Source: Geobacter sp. UBA2189
GTDB taxonomy: Bacteria; Desulfobacterota; Desulfuromonadia; Geobacterales; Pseudopelobacteraceae
Assembly: GCA_002328035.1 (NCBI GenBank)
Contig: DCVL01000064.1
Coordinates: 14,600-78,599, forward strand
DNA: 64,000 nt
Direction: 5' to 3'
Shown: in pieces, positions 10,088-19,782 of the stretch
How positions within the stretch are numbered: position 1 is the first letter of the stretch
Layout: each line of letters starts with the position of its first letter
Notes under the pieces: model-generated
The model's input: the letters and a program-made list of their open reading frames with translations, nothing else
What the model was told of the DNA's origin: nothing
Databases searched by the model: none
Made by a program: the position numbers and the translations under genes

Positions 10088-10106
10088 GGGAGCCTTAATA
10101 GCTCCC
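10088..10106 (-). terminator. Rho-independent terminator of cheV
   Basis: On the minus strand GGGAGC, a 7-base loop and GCTCCC are followed by a run of eight T residues. It lies about 30 bases beyond the cheV stop. Confidence 0.85.
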
Positions 10107-10134
10107 TCTTAATAATATTAAACGGCTGTTTTTA

Positions 10135-11073
10135 TCAGACAGTGTACTGATCAGCATATTTGACAAGATTGGGAAGATCAGGCTTTGTGAGTATCTGCTG
10201 CGCCCCAAGGTCATGCCACTTCCGTATATTGTCTTCTGAGGCAAGTGAAGAAAAGATTATTATTGGAAGTTCTTTAAGGCTATCCTCTTTACGGACAAGA
10301 GAGGTCAGATGCAGACCATCCATCTGCGGCATCTCCACATCAGTGATTAAAAGCTGCAACCTTGAACGGAACGACACGCCATCCTGAGCAGCCTGCTGCA
10401 CCCTCTTCTGAATCTTCTCCCAGGCCTCCAGGCCGTTTACAGCTTCCTCCACATTGTATCCAGCTCCCCGAAGAGCGCTACACATTGTGCCACGTATAAA
10501 TGGAGAATCATCGGCAACAAGGATTGTTTTGCTTGTACGATCATTACCGCCTGACTCCAGGAGCTGCTCAGCAGATAGCGGTTTTAACGCGCTTGAAGAA
10601 CAGAATTCTGCAACTATCTTCTCGAAATCCAGAACAAGGATTATCCGATCTTCCATCTTGACCAAGCCGGTAACCTGATCTGAATATACTGCCGAAGAAG
10701 GCGCCTCGACATTTTTCCATGAAATTCTGTATATTCGTGAGACAGAATGGACCAGTACACCAACCATTAGATTGTTGAATTCAAGCACTATCACCCTGTC
10801 AGCTATAAGTTCTCCTGAATATTTATTCAGGATCTTTGAGAGATTAAGAACAGGTATAACCTTCTCCCTCAGTTTTATCATCCCTTCAACAGAATCAGAT
10901 GTATTAAGCGCTTTTGTAAGCTTGGGCAGACGAATTATTTCTCGAACCTTAGCTACGTTCACTCCATAATGACAAGGGACAAGATTCCCTTTTGAATCCA
11001 TCTCATCCACACGAAATTCCACAATCTCCAGTTCATTTGTATCACTTTGAAGCAAAATATTTGTCTGTTTCAT
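10135..11073 (-). CDS. cheV: Chemotaxis protein CheV (CheW-REC)
   Basis: A 312-residue coupling protein joining receptors to CheA, with its own receiver. Residues about 15-165 form the CheW-like domain (PCHYGVNVAKVREII, VIPVLNLSKIL). Residues about 182-312 form the receiver, with the acidic pair DD188-189, phospho-acceptor D245 in LLITDVEMPQMDG, and a KPD near the end. Such proteins tune or adapt chemoreceptor arrays; phosphorylation by CheA is established for the family. No other che gene is adjacent, so it acts on an array encoded elsewhere. It is monocistronic with its own terminator. Confidence 0.93.
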   Translation of the reverse strand: MKQTNILLQSDTNELEIVEFRVDEMDSKGNLVPCHYGVNVAKVREIIRLPKLTKALNTSDSVEGMIKLREKVIPVLNLSKILNKYSGELIADRVIVLEFNNLMVGVLVHSVSRIYRISWKNVEAPSSAVYSDQVTGLVKMEDRIILVLDFEKIVAEFCSSSALKPLSAEQLLESGGNDRTSKTILVADDSPFIRGTMCSALRGAGYNVEEAVNGLEAWEKIQKRVQQAAQDGVSFRSRLQLLITDVEMPQMDGLHLTSLVRKEDSLKELPIIIFSSLASEDNIRKWHDLGAQQILTKPDLPNLVKYADQYTV

Positions 11074-11207
11074 GGATTTTCTCCTGCCATGGATTTTCAG
11101 GTAACTATATCACAACTCTCTTCAATGAAAAGGGGAAGGTGCAAGATTGACACTGAATATACCCTATGCTAGCCTTCTTATTCATTAAATCTGATATTGG
11201 AGCTGCA

Positions 11208-12686
11208 ATGGCATTCCCTGATTTTGAAGGCTTCTGCCGTCTGGCTGAAAAAGGTAATCTTATACCGGTTTATTCTGAAATCATGGCGGATATGGATACT
11301 CCGGTAACCGCATTCCGCAAGATTGACGACGGAGTTTACTCATTTCTGCTTGAAAGTATTGAAGGTGGTGAAAAATGGGCAAGGTACAGCTTTATAGGCT
11401 CAAACCCCTTTATGGTTTTCCGTTCAAAAGGCAATAAAGTTGAAACGATACGTGGTTCAACATCTTTAATACAGGAAGCTGAAGATCCAACTAAGTTATT
11501 GAAAGAAATAATGTCGGTATACAAGCCTGTTGAGCTTCCAGGTTTACCCAGATTTACTGGTGGGGCTGTAGGTTACCTAGGCTACGACATGATCCGTAAC
11601 TTTGAAAATCTAAAAACAGTAAAAGCTGACACTATTGGAGCATATGATTCGTTCTTTCTGATTACTGATTCACTTCTGATATTTGACAACGTAAAACAGA
11701 AGATTCAGGTAGTAGCAACAGCATATCTGGATGAAAAACTATCCCCCGAAGAGATATACAATGATGCTGTTTCCAGGATAGAAAAGATGATCTTGCGTCT
11801 TCGTGCACCTCTTGCAACCCAGACAGCTACCGTACCTTCAGCAAGTTCTGTTACCTTTACCTCCAATGTAAAAAAGACAGATTTTGAGGCTGCGGTCATT
11901 AAAGCCAAAGAGTACGTACGTGCAGGTGACATCATTCAGGTGGTCCTTTCCCAGAGGATGTCTGGAGATCTTACTGTTGATCCTTTTGACATTTATCGTG
12001 TGCTTCGTACCCTTAATCCATCTCCTTATATGTTTTTTCTAAGATGCGGAGATACCGTTGTAACCGGAGCCTCACCAGAGGTAATGGTTCGAAAAGAGGG
12101 AAACAGGGTAGAACTTCGCCCTATAGCCGGCACACGTCCAAGAGGTAAAACCCAGGAGGAAGACTCAAGGCTCTCTGATGAACTCCTTAAAGACCCTAAG
12201 GAGCTAGCAGAGCACGTAATGCTTGTTGACCTTGGACGAAACGATCTTGGCCGGGTCTGCAAAACAGGCAGTGTAGAGGTCAGCGAACTGATGGTGATAG
12301 AGCGTTACTCGCATGTTATGCATATCGTCTCTAACGTCCGTGGAAAGTTGCTTTCAGATAAAGATGCCTTTGATCTTGTAAGAGCGACATTTCCGGCAGG
12401 AACCCTCTCTGGTGCCCCAAAGATAAGGGCTATGGAGATTATTGATGAACTTGAACCGGCCTGTCGAGGTATCTACGGTGGGGCAGTCGGCTACATTTCA
12501 TTTTGCGGCAACATGGATCTCGCCATTGCAATAAGAACACTGGTCGTAAAGGATGGAAAGGTACACCTTCAGGCTGGTGCGGGAATTGTGGCAGATTCTG
12601 ATCCTGTTGCTGAATGGCATGAAACCTTGAACAAGGCAATGGCTGTACGCAAAGCCATTAAAATAGCAGAAGATGGACTTGAATAA
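11208..12686 (+). CDS. trpE: Anthranilate synthase component I
   Basis: Chorismate-utilising subunit of anthranilate synthase, the first step of tryptophan synthesis; it needs the TrpG glutaminase, here encoded 19 kb away at 30859-31446. N-terminal regulatory half, then the chorismate-binding domain with QVVLSQRM, FFLRCGDTVVTGASPEVMV, RPIAGTRPRG, VDLGRNDLGRVC, AGTLSGAPKIRAMEIID and GIYGGAVGYISF, all characteristic of TrpE. Length is 492 residues from the ATG at 11208, which has GGAG at the right distance; the frame can be extended to 11166 but without a better site. No leader peptide with Trp codons is seen in the short upstream gap. No other trp genes follow. Confidence 0.94.
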   Translation: MAFPDFEGFCRLAEKGNLIPVYSEIMADMDTPVTAFRKIDDGVYSFLLESIEGGEKWARYSFIGSNPFMVFRSKGNKVETIRGSTSLIQEAEDPTKLLKEIMSVYKPVELPGLPRFTGGAVGYLGYDMIRNFENLKTVKADTIGAYDSFFLITDSLLIFDNVKQKIQVVATAYLDEKLSPEEIYNDAVSRIEKMILRLRAPLATQTATVPSASSVTFTSNVKKTDFEAAVIKAKEYVRAGDIIQVVLSQRMSGDLTVDPFDIYRVLRTLNPSPYMFFLRCGDTVVTGASPEVMVRKEGNRVELRPIAGTRPRGKTQEEDSRLSDELLKDPKELAEHVMLVDLGRNDLGRVCKTGSVEVSELMVIERYSHVMHIVSNVRGKLLSDKDAFDLVRATFPAGTLSGAPKIRAMEIIDELEPACRGIYGGAVGYISFCGNMDLAIAIRTLVVKDGKVHLQAGAGIVADSDPVAEWHETLNKAMAVRKAIKIAEDGLE

Positions 12687-12802
12687 AAACTTCATTCCAA
12701 CATGATTTAAAATTTATAACATTCGATTATATTGATTTATTGTTTTAGTTTTGATATCTGTAAACGGCTTTGAAGCATAATAAAGAGGAAAGGGGTTTGT
12801 GT

Positions 12803-14272
12803 ATGAAAGGTTTTTTGATAGCTGCAGTTTCTGTATCTGCTGTTATGTTACAAATGGCTTCCATTTCAATTGCTGGTGTAGATCACTCCGAATTTGTTAC
12901 GGGGCCACTTAAGGAAGGAAGAGATGTAACAAAGCAGTGCCTTGAGTGCCATGATAAGCAGGCAGCTGACTTTATGAAAACAACTCACTGGAACTGGAAG
13001 GGCACTCCCAATCATGTGAAGGGGATGGAAAAGAGCAGTAAAGAGTACGGTAAGTTTAATATGATCAACAACTTCTGTACAACTGTATTCAACGGTAAGG
13101 ATGCACTTCCTATGGAGTCCTGTGGCAAGTGCCATGCCGGTTATGGCTGGACAAGAAGCACGTTTGATCACAAGGACAAGACAAGGGTTGATTGTCTTGT
13201 ATGCCATGCTCAGAAAAATTATGAACGGGCTGCTGTTGGTTGCGATATAGATCAGTCTGCAATCAAAAAAGGTTCCATGAATATTGAAGCTGCAGCAAAA
13301 TCTGTTGCTAAACCAGGGTTGCAGAATTGCGGCTACTGTCATTTCTACGGTGGTGGTGGTGATAACGTAAAATCACCAGGACTAGATTCAACACTTTTGA
13401 ACGGCGACAAGTTCAGAGATGTCCATATGGCAAAAAAAGAGAAGGGCGGCGCAGGGCTTCTCTGCCAGGACTGTCACAAAACTACTGATCACAAAATATC
13501 CGGGGCATCAAGCATGATGGCTCATTACGATGCGCATGTAGAATGTACCGACTGCCACTCTGGAACGAAAGCGCCTCACCAGAAGTCTAAAAACAAGGCA
13601 ATTATTGATAAGCATGTCTCGTCGGTTGCCTGTCAGACCTGTCACATCCCAACTATTTCGCGTGGGCAGGCAACTAAAGTAGGCTGGTGGTGGTCTGATG
13701 TAGGTAAAAATATTGAACCCAAAGAAGAGTTTGATATGGAAACCTTTATGAAGAAGAAAGGCACATTTAAATGGAACATGAACTATGTTCCTGCTTACGC
13801 CTGGTACAACGGGAAGATCGAACGGTATATGGTCGGAGACAAAATAAAAGATCATTCAAAACCGGTGGTTATAACCAAACCGATTGGTGATATCAAGGAC
13901 AAGACCGCAAAAATTTATCCATACAAAATATTCCTTGGAAGTCAGCCCATGGATAGCAAGTTCAAGTACCTAAATACATTCCAGCAATACGAGTCCCTAT
14001 GGAAACATTACAACTGGGACAAAGCTCTTAAAGACGGTGGGCAGGATCTTGGACTGCCATATAGCGGTAAATTCCAGTTTGTAAATACTATCGCATGGTT
14101 ATCTGCTCCACATGAAGTTGCTCCAAAAGAGAATGCCCTGCAATGTGGTGAATGCCATATGGGTTCAAAAAGAATGGATTGGGCTGCTCTTGGATACAAG
14201 GGTGATCCTATGCAGAATGGTGGCCGCAGTTTCGCAGTAGAGCATAAAAAATCTTCAAAGAAGAAGAGGTAA
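12803..14272 (+). CDS. Octaheme c-type cytochrome, tetrathionate-reductase family
   Basis: A periplasmic multiheme cytochrome of 489 residues. A signal peptide of about 24 residues precedes eight CxxCH heme sites: CLECH (C46), CGKCH, CLVCH, CGYCH, CQDCH, CTDCH, CQTCH and CGECH. Heme number, order and overall length match the octaheme tetrathionate reductase (OTR) family first described in Shewanella, whose members can reduce tetrathionate, nitrite or hydroxylamine in vitro; the in vivo substrate here is unknown. The frame reaches a TTG at 12770, but ATG at 12803 starts the signal peptide and has GAGGAAAGGGG upstream. It stands alone with its own terminator, so its electron donor is not evident from the neighbourhood. 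Confidence 0.92.
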   Translation: MKGFLIAAVSVSAVMLQMASISIAGVDHSEFVTGPLKEGRDVTKQCLECHDKQAADFMKTTHWNWKGTPNHVKGMEKSSKEYGKFNMINNFCTTVFNGKDALPMESCGKCHAGYGWTRSTFDHKDKTRVDCLVCHAQKNYERAAVGCDIDQSAIKKGSMNIEAAAKSVAKPGLQNCGYCHFYGGGGDNVKSPGLDSTLLNGDKFRDVHMAKKEKGGAGLLCQDCHKTTDHKISGASSMMAHYDAHVECTDCHSGTKAPHQKSKNKAIIDKHVSSVACQTCHIPTISRGQATKVGWWWSDVGKNIEPKEEFDMETFMKKKGTFKWNMNYVPAYAWYNGKIERYMVGDKIKDHSKPVVITKPIGDIKDKTAKIYPYKIFLGSQPMDSKFKYLNTFQQYESLWKHYNWDKALKDGGQDLGLPYSGKFQFVNTIAWLSAPHEVAPKENALQCGECHMGSKRMDWAALGYKGDPMQNGGRSFAVEHKKSSKKKR

Positions 14273-14306
14273 TTATCTCTCTGTAGATTTCATTCAATTT
14301 TTTAAA

Positions 14307-14345
14307 ATAAAACGCCCCCTCCTTTTTAAAGAGGGGGCGTTTTAT
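14307..14345. terminator. Bidirectional hairpin terminator (octaheme cytochrome / metG)
   Basis: ATAAAACGCCCCCTC and GAGGGGGCGTTTTAT form a 15-bp stem around a 9-base loop, with T/A-rich ends on both sides. It lies between convergent genes. Confidence 0.9.
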
Positions 14346-14361
14346 TAACTGATTTTTAGAG

Positions 14362-15888
14362 CTACTCTTTTGTATCTATCCTTGGAAACAGAGCTTCTGC
14401 CTTTTCTATTACTGTACCGGCTGAGAGCAATCCCCATTTAAGATTATCAGCATCAGGTTCCTGCTCCCACCCCAAAAATCCCAGAGCCTTTCTTGATGTA
14501 TCAGGCATGAAAGGAGAGAGAACCGAATGTATCAAACGCTGTGATTCAAGCAGACAGTACATGACAGTTCCAAGCTGTTCTTTCTTTGAAGGATCTTTAG
14601 CCATAGCCCATGGGGCAGTCTCATCAATATACTTGTTTCCAGCTGAAATAACTTCCCATATAGACTGAAGCGCCTTACTAAAAGCCAGCTCATCCATGCA
14701 GTTGTCAACGACAGAAAGCATATTTTCAGTCTTTTGCTTCAATGCGGTATCAAGATCCGAAAGGTTTGCAGCATCTGGCAAGATTCCGTTGAAATACTTC
14801 GCCAACATGGCAGTTGAACGGGAAAGAAGATTACCAAGATCATTTGCCAGATCGGAGTTAATTCTGTTAATCAGCGAAGAGTGAGAAAAATCCCCATCAA
14901 GCCCGAACGGCACCTCACGCATAAGGAAATAGCGTACAACATCAACACCATACTTATCTATCAGCATATTTGGTTCCACAACATTCTGGAGTGACTTGGA
15001 CATCTTCTGTCCCTCAACAGTCCACCAGCCATGGGCAAAAACCTTTTTGGGTATTGGAAGGCCTGCAGCCATGAGGAAGGTAGGCCAATACACGGTATGA
15101 AAACGGAGTATATCCTTGCCTATAAGATGGACATCTGCAGGCCAGTAACGTCCATAGTTTCCTTCTTTATCAGGATAACCGAGTGCTGTCAGATAGTTTG
15201 TAAGAGCGTCAAACCAGACATAGATTACATGACGCTCATTGCCTGGAACAGGAATGCCCCACGAAAAAGAGGTTCGTGATACCGAGAGATCCCTCAAACC
15301 TTCTTTAACAAAAGAGATTATCTCATTACGCCGATTCTTGGGCTGGATAAAATCAGGATTATCTTCTATGTAAGCAAGCAAACGCTCAGTATAGGCGCTC
15401 ATCCTGAAGAAATAGGATTCCTCTTTAAGCTTCTCAACCGGACGGTTACAATCAGGACACTTGCCTTCGGCAACCTGGGTTTCTGTCCAGAAAGTCTCAC
15501 ATGGAGTACAGTACCAATCCTCATACTCACCCAGATAGATATCTCCCTGTTCCATCAACTGTCTGAATATTTTTGTAACTCCCAGTTTGTGTCTTTCCTG
15601 TGTAGTCCTGATAAAATCATTATTGGAAACGCCAAGCTTCTGCCAAAGGGACTGAAAACGCTTTACAACCCTGTCGGCAAGCTCCAAAGGGGTTTCACCG
15701 TTAGTCTGTGCAGCCTTCTCGACCTTTTGGCCATGCTCATCACTACCGGTAAGAAAAAAGACATCAAAACCTTTCATCCTTTTGTAACGAGCCAGAAGAT
15801 CGGCTGCAACGGTAGTATAGGCATGACCAATATGAGGCACATCATTTACATAGTAGATTGGAGTTGTCAGATAAAAGGTCGGTCTCAT
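14362..15888 (-). CDS. metG: Methionyl-tRNA synthetase
   Basis: Charges tRNA-Met. The class I motifs are present: HIGH in DVPHIGHAYTT near the N-terminus and KMSKS in GQKMSKSLQN. A zinc knuckle has CTPC...CPDC spacing. At 508 residues it is the short form without the C-terminal EMAP-like tRNA-binding dimerisation domain. ATG at 15888 is preceded by AGGAG. It is the last gene of a tmk-holB-PSP1-metG run on the minus strand, an order seen in many bacteria. Confidence 0.96.
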   Translation of the reverse strand: MRPTFYLTTPIYYVNDVPHIGHAYTTVAADLLARYKRMKGFDVFFLTGSDEHGQKVEKAAQTNGETPLELADRVVKRFQSLWQKLGVSNNDFIRTTQERHKLGVTKIFRQLMEQGDIYLGEYEDWYCTPCETFWTETQVAEGKCPDCNRPVEKLKEESYFFRMSAYTERLLAYIEDNPDFIQPKNRRNEIISFVKEGLRDLSVSRTSFSWGIPVPGNERHVIYVWFDALTNYLTALGYPDKEGNYGRYWPADVHLIGKDILRFHTVYWPTFLMAAGLPIPKKVFAHGWWTVEGQKMSKSLQNVVEPNMLIDKYGVDVVRYFLMREVPFGLDGDFSHSSLINRINSDLANDLGNLLSRSTAMLAKYFNGILPDAANLSDLDTALKQKTENMLSVVDNCMDELAFSKALQSIWEVISAGNKYIDETAPWAMAKDPSKKEQLGTVMYCLLESQRLIHSVLSPFMPDTSRKALGFLGWEQEPDADNLKWGLLSAGTVIEKAEALFPRIDTKE

Positions 15889-15906
15889 AATTTAATGCTC
15901 CTGGTT

Positions 15907-17025
15907 TTATTGTCCTGTTTTCTTTTCTGCCGGTTTACGATGGAGATGACGGCGATTTCTTCTCTTCCGTTTTTCTTTACCATCACTTTTTTGCTGCTGT
16001 TCAGCAGCGACTGAGGTTTCAATAGTAGATTCAACCGGTTCTATAACAGCAGCATCTTCTGCAGGAGTCTTTAAATCAACGTCATCAATATTAGGCTTGG
16101 CAACACGAGGTATCTTTTGCTGAAACGGTTTATGCTGTTTTTCAGTTCTTACAGTTTCATTCTGCAAATCCGCTGTTTCAGCAACAAGCTTTGAATCCAA
16201 TGGTTCTTTCCGGTTGGTAAGATTAACATTTTCATCAAGCAGTTCCTTCGCATTAACAGTTGCCAGCTTTCCGTCTTCAAGACGTATAAGCATTTCACCC
16301 GTGAGCAGATTCACCTTTTCAACTGTGCCATCATATTGTGGCGTGTAAACCTTTTTACCCTGTTTGGGAAAGTTTCTACGCAGGTCGCAGTAGGTTTCAT
16401 ATTCGTAATCAAGGCAGCACAAAAGACGCCCACACTGTCCAGAGATCTTTGATGGATTTAGAGCAAGATTCTGCTCTTTAGCCATCTTTACAGAGACAGG
16501 CTGAAACTCTCGCAGGAATGAAGAGCAGCAAAGCTCACGACCGCAGATACCGAGACCACCTACCATTTTTGCCTCATCACGAACACCAATCTGACGCATT
16601 TCAATACGGGTATGAAAGCTGTGAGCCAGATCTTTTACCAATTCACGAAAGTCAACACGACCGTCTGCAGTAAAATAAAAGATCGCCTTACTGCCGTCAA
16701 AAAGATATTCAACCCTTACGAGTTTCATATCCATGCAGCGTTCCCTTATCCTCTGCAAACAAAAACTATAGGCCTCTTTTTCCAACCTGGAATGTTGAGA
16801 CAGGGTCTTCTCATCTTCAGAGCCCAATAAACGTTGCACCTGAGCCAATGGCTGCAAAAAAAGTAACTCATCTTTCTCTTTCACCCCTGCTATCACAGTT
16901 CCGAGACTTATTCCCCTGTCGGTTTCAACTATCACCTTATCGCCAGGTTTCAAATCAAGGGTTCCGGCATTGAAGTCGTACATCTTGCCGGCAGGGCTAA
17001 ACTGTATGGATACCACACGTATCAC
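15907..17025 (-). CDS. PSP1-domain protein, RicT/YaaT-like
   Basis: A 372-residue protein with the PSP1 core (about residues 1-260), containing the conserved cysteine-rich stretch GICGRELCCSSF and, further on, SGQCGRLLCCLDYEYE. In Bacillus RicT these cysteines help bind an iron-sulfur cluster in a complex influencing RNA processing and signalling; that role is family knowledge, not visible here. The C-terminal ~100 residues are a low-complexity, Lys/Arg-rich tail ending in KKTGQ, longer than in most RicT proteins and possibly nucleic-acid binding. It sits three bases after holB and is followed by metG, the conserved arrangement for this family. Confidence 0.82.
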   Translation of the reverse strand: MIRVVSIQFSPAGKMYDFNAGTLDLKPGDKVIVETDRGISLGTVIAGVKEKDELLFLQPLAQVQRLLGSEDEKTLSQHSRLEKEAYSFCLQRIRERCMDMKLVRVEYLFDGSKAIFYFTADGRVDFRELVKDLAHSFHTRIEMRQIGVRDEAKMVGGLGICGRELCCSSFLREFQPVSVKMAKEQNLALNPSKISGQCGRLLCCLDYEYETYCDLRRNFPKQGKKVYTPQYDGTVEKVNLLTGEMLIRLEDGKLATVNAKELLDENVNLTNRKEPLDSKLVAETADLQNETVRTEKQHKPFQQKIPRVAKPNIDDVDLKTPAEDAAVIEPVESTIETSVAAEQQQKSDGKEKRKRRNRRHLHRKPAEKKTGQ

Positions 17026-17028
17026 GTA

Positions 17029-18021
17029 TCAAACTCCTTTTCTAAAACCTGCATAGCCGATCATAAAATGTTCAATAGCCAGCTTTGAATTGGCATTGCC
17101 CTGAACTGCATTCCTTACTGCGATTGCAAGTTCTAAGAGATCAAGTATTGAGGATTGTGTGAAACGGGCAGCCTCATCAGCAAGTTCCTGGTATAGAAAG
17201 CTGTTGCTTATATCTGTACAGCCTGAAGAACGTATAATCATCATATCGCGCAGTAATGATATAATCAGTTTAAAGCTTTGCAACGCCTCCTCCCTGCCTG
17301 AAGCAAGAGACTCGGATTGGTCAAATATGCTTCCAATTCTTACAGAAGAGAGGTTGGTCAGTAGAGAAAGCAGTTTTTCACGATCTGCCAAATCCGACTC
17401 TCCATCTAATGATATTGCCCTTTTCATGCTACCTTCAGAAAGAGAAGCCAGCTTTGCAGCTCTGGCCTGTTCAAATCCCTTTTCAAGCAGGATACCTGTA
17501 ACCACGTCAGTCCCTAATGTACTAAAACGGAGATGCTGGCATCTGGAACGGATTGTAGAAAGCAGTCTGTCAGACTGGTTTGCAAGTAGTATTATAATTG
17601 CGTCCCCTGGAGGTTCTTCCAGGGTCTTAAGCATAGCATTGGCAGACTTCTCATTCATCCGCTCTGCAGGTTCAATAATGCATCCCTTGCGGCTTGATTC
17701 AAAAGGCCTTAGCGAAAGAATTTGCTGCAGCTCTCGAACCTGTTCGATTGTTATATCACGCTTGTCTGGCAACGGTTGAAGCTGATGAAGATCAGGGTGA
17801 TTGCCAGAAACGAGCTTGCAACAGGAAGAACATCTGTTACAGGCGTCACCACCCACCGGTTCTTTGCAAAAGAGAGCCTGAATGAGTGCAAGAGCCGCAC
17901 TACGTCTTCCACAGCCGTCAGGGCCTTCAAAGAGATAGGCATGAGCAACCCTGTTAACTGAAATAGAACGTTTCAGGGCATCAATAACCCTGTTCTGTCC
18001 CTTTATTGCAGCAAGTTTCAT
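17029..18021 (-). CDS. holB: DNA polymerase III delta-prime subunit
   Basis: Clamp-loader subunit of 330 residues. The N-terminal AAA+ fold has the degenerate P-loop LFEGPDGCGRRSAAL and a four-cysteine zinc module (CNRCSSCC). LKTLEEPPGDAIIILLANQ and a TIRSRCQ sensor region with the SRC motif follow, all typical of delta-prime, which binds but does not hydrolyse ATP. Its start overlaps the tmk stop by one base (TGATG), indicating translational coupling. Confidence 0.9.
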   Translation of the reverse strand: MKLAAIKGQNRVIDALKRSISVNRVAHAYLFEGPDGCGRRSAALALIQALFCKEPVGGDACNRCSSCCKLVSGNHPDLHQLQPLPDKRDITIEQVRELQQILSLRPFESSRKGCIIEPAERMNEKSANAMLKTLEEPPGDAIIILLANQSDRLLSTIRSRCQHLRFSTLGTDVVTGILLEKGFEQARAAKLASLSEGSMKRAISLDGESDLADREKLLSLLTNLSSVRIGSIFDQSESLASGREEALQSFKLIISLLRDMMIIRSSGCTDISNSFLYQELADEAARFTQSSILDLLELAIAVRNAVQGNANSKLAIEHFMIGYAGFRKGV

Positions 18022-18659
18022 CAGCAGACAGCTCTCAAGCGCGGGATTACCGCAGCTAATATATTTTTAAAAACATTATCAACATTATCAGAACCATCTA
18101 TTATCAGAAATCTTTCAGGCTCTTCGGCGGCAAGCTGCAGGTAACCGTTGCGTACCCTTTGATGAAAAGCAAGAGATTCAAGCTCAAAACGTTCTTCCCG
18201 CGGACCTGTTGCAGATTCTATTCTCTGTCTTGCACGACCCAATCCTGTCTCAACCTCACAGTCAATAAGAATTGTCAGAAAGGGATAAACCCCTTCGCAC
18301 GCCATATCATTAAGCGCTTCGATGCGCTGGCGATCAATTCCTCTCGCAAATGATTGATAGGCTCGTGTTGCATCGCTAAAACGATCACAGAGGACAACAG
18401 TGCCATCATCAAGGGCAGGACGTATAACCTCTGAAACATGCTGAGCACGTGCCGCAGCATAAAGCATCAGCTCGGTCGTACCAAGCATGCTGCTGTTATC
18501 AGCGTCCAGCAACAGAGATCTTATCTTGTCCGCAATCGGACAGCCACCAGGCTCACGTGTCAGAAGCAGACGGTAGCCTTCCTGCTGCAGAACTTTTGCA
18601 AGAAGCTTTATCTGCGTGCTTTTACCGCAACCTTCTATACCTTCAAAGGTTATGAACAT
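18021..18659 (-). CDS. tmk: Thymidylate kinase
   Basis: Phosphorylates dTMP to dTDP. The P-loop GIEGCGKSTQ is next to the N-terminus, with the TREPGGCPIADKIRSLLL nucleotide/substrate loop and DRFSDATRAYQ, the DR(F/Y)xxSxxAYQ signature. The frame could begin at 18719, but ATG at 18659 (MFITFEGIEG) fits the family start and has GGAG just upstream, giving 212 residues. It heads the tmk-holB-PSP1-metG operon and is divergent from rnc. Confidence 0.93.
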   Translation of the reverse strand: MFITFEGIEGCGKSTQIKLLAKVLQQEGYRLLLTREPGGCPIADKIRSLLLDADNSSMLGTTELMLYAAARAQHVSEVIRPALDDGTVVLCDRFSDATRAYQSFARGIDRQRIEALNDMACEGVYPFLTILIDCEVETGLGRARQRIESATGPREERFELESLAFHQRVRNGYLQLAAEEPERFLIIDGSDNVDNVFKNILAAVIPRLRAVC

Positions 18660-18768
18660 ACCATCTCCATAAAATGAGGCATTATATGGATCTGTCCAAA
18701 GATTGGCAATGCAAATCAATCGTTAAAGCAACTTGCAGCCTCTTCAGGCTTGCCGTATAATTTCGACC

Positions 18769-19479
18769 ATGTCAATACAACACCTTGAACATATCCTCGG
18801 ACAGAGATTCAACAATCCTGAACTGCTACGTCAGGCTCTAACCCATCCTTCTTACCTGAACGAGTCAAATCTGGATTCTTCTAAAGACTATCAGCGACTG
18901 GAATTTCTCGGTGATGCAGTTTTGGGATTGCTACTGGCAGACCTGCTTTTTAAACATTTCCCTGATATCACTGAAGGAAATCTCTCCAAGCTGCGTTCCT
19001 CCCTGGTTGATCAGAAAAGTCTTGCCAAACTGGCTATCGCCACAAATATAGCGCCATTTATCCTGATGGGCAAAGGGACTGAAAATGAAGGGGGGCGCAA
19101 TAAACCCTCAATTCTGGCTGACGTGTTTGAGGCCATTATCGGTGCCATCTATTTTGATGCCGGTTTTGATGCTGCCAGGCAGACAGTTGAGCAGATATAC
19201 CGCGACACTCTTTCAGAACTGAAATTTAATCCGGCCAGTTTAAATGACCCCAAAAGCGAGCTACAGGAACAGCTGGCAGCCAGGAAATTGCCCGCCCCGG
19301 CTTACTCTATAATTGGTGATGAAGGCCCTGACCATCTTAAGCTCTTCACCGCTGTAGTCTCAGTGGCTGGAAAGATGACAGGAAAAGGAACAGGTCAGAG
19401 CAAAAAAATCGCCGAGCAGAACGCTGCCCGGGCAGCCTTGTCCTTTCTTGATAGGGGGCAAACCCAACATTCGCACTAA
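18769..19479 (+). CDS. rnc: Ribonuclease III
   Basis: Double-strand-specific RNase for rRNA and mRNA processing. The catalytic domain carries the signature RLEFLGDAVLGLLLA and the second acidic site in DVFEAIIGAIYFDAG. A C-terminal dsRNA-binding domain follows from about residue 165 (DPKSELQEQL..., ending GQSKKIAEQNAARAAL). The frame extends to a TTG at 18733, but ATG at 18769 (MSIQHLEHILG) matches the family; length 236. In many bacteria rnc is followed by era; here a structured non-coding stretch follows instead. Confidence 0.94.
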   Translation: MSIQHLEHILGQRFNNPELLRQALTHPSYLNESNLDSSKDYQRLEFLGDAVLGLLLADLLFKHFPDITEGNLSKLRSSLVDQKSLAKLAIATNIAPFILMGKGTENEGGRNKPSILADVFEAIIGAIYFDAGFDAARQTVEQIYRDTLSELKFNPASLNDPKSELQEQLAARKLPAPAYSIIGDEGPDHLKLFTAVVSVAGKMTGKGTGQSKKIAEQNAARAALSFLDRGQTQHSH

Positions 19480-19782
19480 AAACCTGGAACTATTGACGCG
19501 CCACTAACCTAACACTCAATGGGTGGCCGTCTTTCGGCAAGAGTTGAGCCGTTTGGGTGGTGGAGACAAGATTGCTTAATGGGAAACACTGGTTCGGAGG
19601 ATTGAGGCAACTCCAATTTTGGGGGGTAACATTACCGAGCAATCTTGGCTTGTCAAGCACATCACATTAGAAATATTTATTCATCAGATAAGGTTTGAAT
19701 GTTATTCCACTATAGAATCCGAAATCAGAAAAAGCACAGTAAAAGCCAGAATCTGTTTCCCGCCATGAAATCCAAATAACCT
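19480..19782. other. Gene-free stretch with inverted repeats, unknown element
   Basis: About 300 bases between the stops of rnc and lipA with no convincing gene. Two structures are visible. CAAGATTGCT (19567-19576) is mirrored by AGCAATCTTG (19638-19647). A compound hairpin pairs CTCAA (19515-19519) with TTGAG (19544-19548) and encloses GCCG-TCTTT-CGGC (19526-19538). A 28-codon open frame from ATG at 19520 runs through the first arm but has no ribosome site. It may be a small mobile-element remnant, a small RNA, or a composite terminator; the sequence alone does not decide. No match to glycine, cobalamin or SAM riboswitch cores was recognised. Confidence 0.35.

Noticed and set aside
19500..19560. 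Integron attC site
   Set aside because: GTTAGGT and GCTCAAC fit the core consensus loosely, but the stem is too short and there is no integrase or cassette nearby.
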